The translations under genes and the position numbers were made by a program. This document shows positions 21,535-23,423 of a stretch of 23,423 nt of DNA, piece after piece. Location: the NCBI GenBank assembly GCA_002315995.1, contig DCHN01000020.1, positions 7,949 through 31,371 of the forward strand, written 5' to 3'. How positions within the stretch are numbered: the first letter of the stretch is position 1; each line of letters starts with the position of its first letter. Under the pieces are notes generated by a model. The model ran no database searches. It saw only the letters and a program-made list of their open reading frames with translations, and was not told where the DNA came from. This stretch comes from Bacteroidales bacterium UBA1751. GTDB taxonomy: Bacteria > Bacteroidota > Bacteroidia > Bacteroidales > UBA932.

Positions 21535-23423
21535 TCAATTGCGCAAAATGTCCCTGTTGAAATCAATTGTAAGATCAGCCTCATCCAAAAGTCCTCTGTT
21601 ATGTGAAATCATAAGCACTCCCACTCCACTGCGGCAGATATTCTTCAATATTCCAAGTACAGCTCTCTCCGATTCGCTATCGAGTGCACCAGTGGCCTCA
21701 TCAAGTACCAAAAGCGACGGTACTCTCATAAAGGCTCTGGCCAGCAGCACCTTCTGCCTCTGCCCATTGCTCAGGCGCACCGATGACACACCCCCTACCA
21801 TTGTCATAAGCCCCTGCGGCAATGAATCTATAAACTCATCCATTCCCAGGCTCTTCACAACACGTTCCACCCTCTTTAACAGAAGTTCGGAAGGCTCTTC
21901 GAAACAGAGAATATTTTCCAGCAGAGTGCCTCCCCACAGCATATCGGAGCCGCTCACCACCAGAACCCGCTCCCGAAGATGCGCTAGATCCATTCCTCCA
22001 ATATCCCTTCCTTCAAACAATATTCTTCCCCCACCAGGGCGATAGTCTCCCACCATAAGCGCGGCCAAAGTGCTCTTTCCGCATCCGTTGGGGCCGTATA
22101 GAACCGTAAGCTTTCCAGAAGGAATGGCTATGTTCACACTCTCCATTAACGGCATCCTTCCAACATATCCAAAAGAGACATCCCTGAACTCTACAACATT
22201 GCAGCAGTGTTCACCTGCCACATATGACGCCGAAGTTTCAGATACCTCATTTACAGCCCTCTCTTCCTTATCCTCCCCAATGTCAATTATCTCAAATATC
22301 CTCCTCCAGCTCACCCTCGCCTGCGCCAGATTTGCAGAGAGATCTGTAAAGTGCTCAAGTGGCTGAATAATGAAGGAGCACATGGTATAAAGAGCAACAA
22401 AACGTCCAAGCGTAAGCTCACCTCTTCCTACCAGAAGTGGCCCCAATATGAGAAGCACTGCAACCATTCCCTTGGAGAGCATCTGCGAAAAGAGAGAGAG
22501 CAGGGCATTTTTCCTTCCGCCGTCAAGAAAAATGCTCTTGAAACTGCTGTAATCCTTATCAAGTTTCGCAGCAGCGGCCCCACCTGTATTGAAGTGGCTC
22601 AGCGCCGGCATTGACGAAATGAAATCAACGAATACCGACTGGTATGAAGAGAGTGATGAGGCCACCTTGTACCCATTCTCCATATTGATTCTGCCGCACC
22701 ATCTGTAGAGGATGAAGTAACCGGGGAAGAAAAGGAACATTACTCCGGCACATACCCTGCTGTAATGGAATGCAAGAAAAGATGCGGTAATAAAAGTAAA
22801 CAGGCTCACAAGAAAGGATACCAGGATGTCAGTGAAAAGATTTCTGATTCTGGGAACGTCGGCAATCCTTGACATCAGACTGCCGGCATCAAACTGAGAT
22901 GTTTGGAATAATGATAAGCATAGCAAGCGCCGAGAGAACCGGCTTAGGATTCCTGCATCCATGTCAGCCATTGACTCTATTGCAAGCCTGTTATATAAAA
23001 AACCTATTGACAAGTTCAGAATAAAGAGAAGAAGAACAGCATAAAGAATTGGCGTGCCATAAGTTCCGACCTGCTTCACCATCACCGAATCCACGATCTT
23101 TTCAAGAATCAGAGCTGTTGCAACACCAAGCAACGAGAGCAGCATGCTCAAGGAGAAAAGCGCGGCAATTTTTCCCCAATGCTCCAACATAAATGAAAAC
23201 ATTCTCCTCCAAAGAGATTCACCATCTGACACCGAAGCATCATTTTTAGGATACAGCTTTACAACTATTCCACTCCACTTTCTGCGGAATACCCCGGCTG
23301 GAATCCTTTTACGGCTGCCATTTTCGGGGTCCATTATTTGGAAACTCACTCCATCAAATCCATATACGGCCACATAATGAAGCATGCCATTTCTCTTTAT
23401 TGTCAACGCTATGAAGGGGTTGT
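21535..23423 (-). CDS. Peptidase C39-containing ABC exporter (cut by right edge)
   Basis: Exporters of this type cut double-glycine leaders from precursor peptides and pump the cores across the inner membrane. The frame is open to the window edge, so the start and the catalytic cysteine of the C39 domain are missing. Visible are the rest of C39 (NPFIAL, then LHYVAVYGF with the catalytic His, then IMDPENG with the Asp) and a six-helix membrane domain (about 22,250-23,200). In the ATPase domain are Walker A GPNGCGKST (near 22,080), a signature written LSNGQ instead of LSGGQ (21,760-21,774), Walker B SLLVLDEATGALD (near 21,700) and the H-loop MISHNRG (near 21,605). Precursors A and B follow on the same strand, the expected substrates. 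The TTG at 23406 is internal, not a start. Confidence 0.92.
   Translation of the reverse strand, partial: NPFIALTIKRNGMLHYVAVYGFDGVSFQIMDPENGSRKRIPAGVFRRKWSGIVVKLYPKNDASVSDGESLWRRMFSFMLEHWGKIAALFSLSMLLSLLGVATALILEKIVDSVMVKQVGTYGTPILYAVLLLFILNLSIGFLYNRLAIESMADMDAGILSRFSRRLLCLSLFQTSQFDAGSLMSRIADVPRIRNLFTDILVSFLVSLFTFITASFLAFHYSRVCAGVMFLFFPGYFILYRWCGRINMENGYKVASSLSSYQSVFVDFISSMPALSHFNTGGAAAAKLDKDYSSFKSIFLDGGRKNALLSLFSQMLSKGMVAVLLILGPLLVGRGELTLGRFVALYTMCSFIIQPLEHFTDLSANLAQARVSWRRIFEIIDIGEDKEERAVNEVSETSASYVAGEHCCNVVEFRDVSFGYVGRMPLMESVNIAIPSGKLTVLYGPNGCGKSTLAALMVGDYRPGGGRILFEGRDIGGMDLAHLRERVLVVSGSDMLWGGTLLENILCFEEPSELLLKRVERVVKSLGMDEFIDSLPQGLMTMVGGVSSVRLSNGQRQKVLLARAFMRVPSLLVLDEATGALDSESERAVLGILKNICRSGVGVLMISHNRGLLDEADLTIDFNRDILRN

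Noticed and set aside
21397..22045. Plus-strand ORFs opposite the end of the ABC exporter and precursor A
   Set aside because: Ser/Pro/Thr-rich translations with no recognisable motif, opposite the well-supported exporter ATPase domain. They are antisense shadows.

Overview
The window looks like a piece of a Bacteroidales (Bacteroidota) chromosome. The evidence is the protein families (WbqC-like protein, a DksA/TraR protein with a reduced zinc finger, an IleRS with a GIHH form of the HIGH motif, an IF-2 with a long Pro/Ala/Lys and Gln/Asn-rich linker), the general lack of Shine-Dalgarno sequences, and several promoter-like TAnnTTTG boxes, some with an upstream TTTG or GTTG. I cannot resolve genus or species. 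Coding density is high, no tRNA, rRNA, CRISPR array or insertion sequence was seen, and no stretch over 300 bases lacks a gene.

Region 1 (1-4.7 kb): the 3' end of tilS (+) converges on a minus-strand lipid A operon, lpxD-lpxC-fabZ-lpxA, followed by a wbqC-like gene. LpxC and FabZ, usually one fused protein in Bacteroidota, are separate here but still in the same frame, with two stop codons between them. A promoter for lpxD sits directly behind the terminator of the gene upstream.

Region 2 (4.7-11.3 kb): a small membrane protein gene (-) diverges from the translation/transcription operon rimP-nusA-infB (+), which has a terminator-like hairpin in its leader. Then come rplY (bL25/Ctc) and pth. 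The pth stop codon lies in the loop of its own terminator.

Region 3 (11.3-17.6 kb): ileS, a dksA/traR-like gene and lspA run on the minus strand. cvpA diverges from ileS and converges on an EamA-family transporter gene.

Region 4 (17.6-20.9 kb): a tight minus-strand operon tolC-type outer membrane factor, MacA/HlyD-type adaptor, tsaB, EamA transporter, with gaps of 2-10 bases.

Region 5 (21.0-23.4 kb) is the most notable part. A C39-peptidase-containing ABC exporter (cut by the right edge) is followed on the same strand by two small overlapping ORFs that I read as double-glycine precursor peptides. One has a predicted cationic amphipathic helix. The other has a canonical GG leader, a hydrophobic core and a GxxxG motif. 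Their start and stop codons overlap by 10 bases, which suggests translational coupling. With the downstream adaptor and TolC-type genes, this could be a complete export route for a two-peptide bacteriocin or signal. That is inference; the peptides match no family I can name with certainty.
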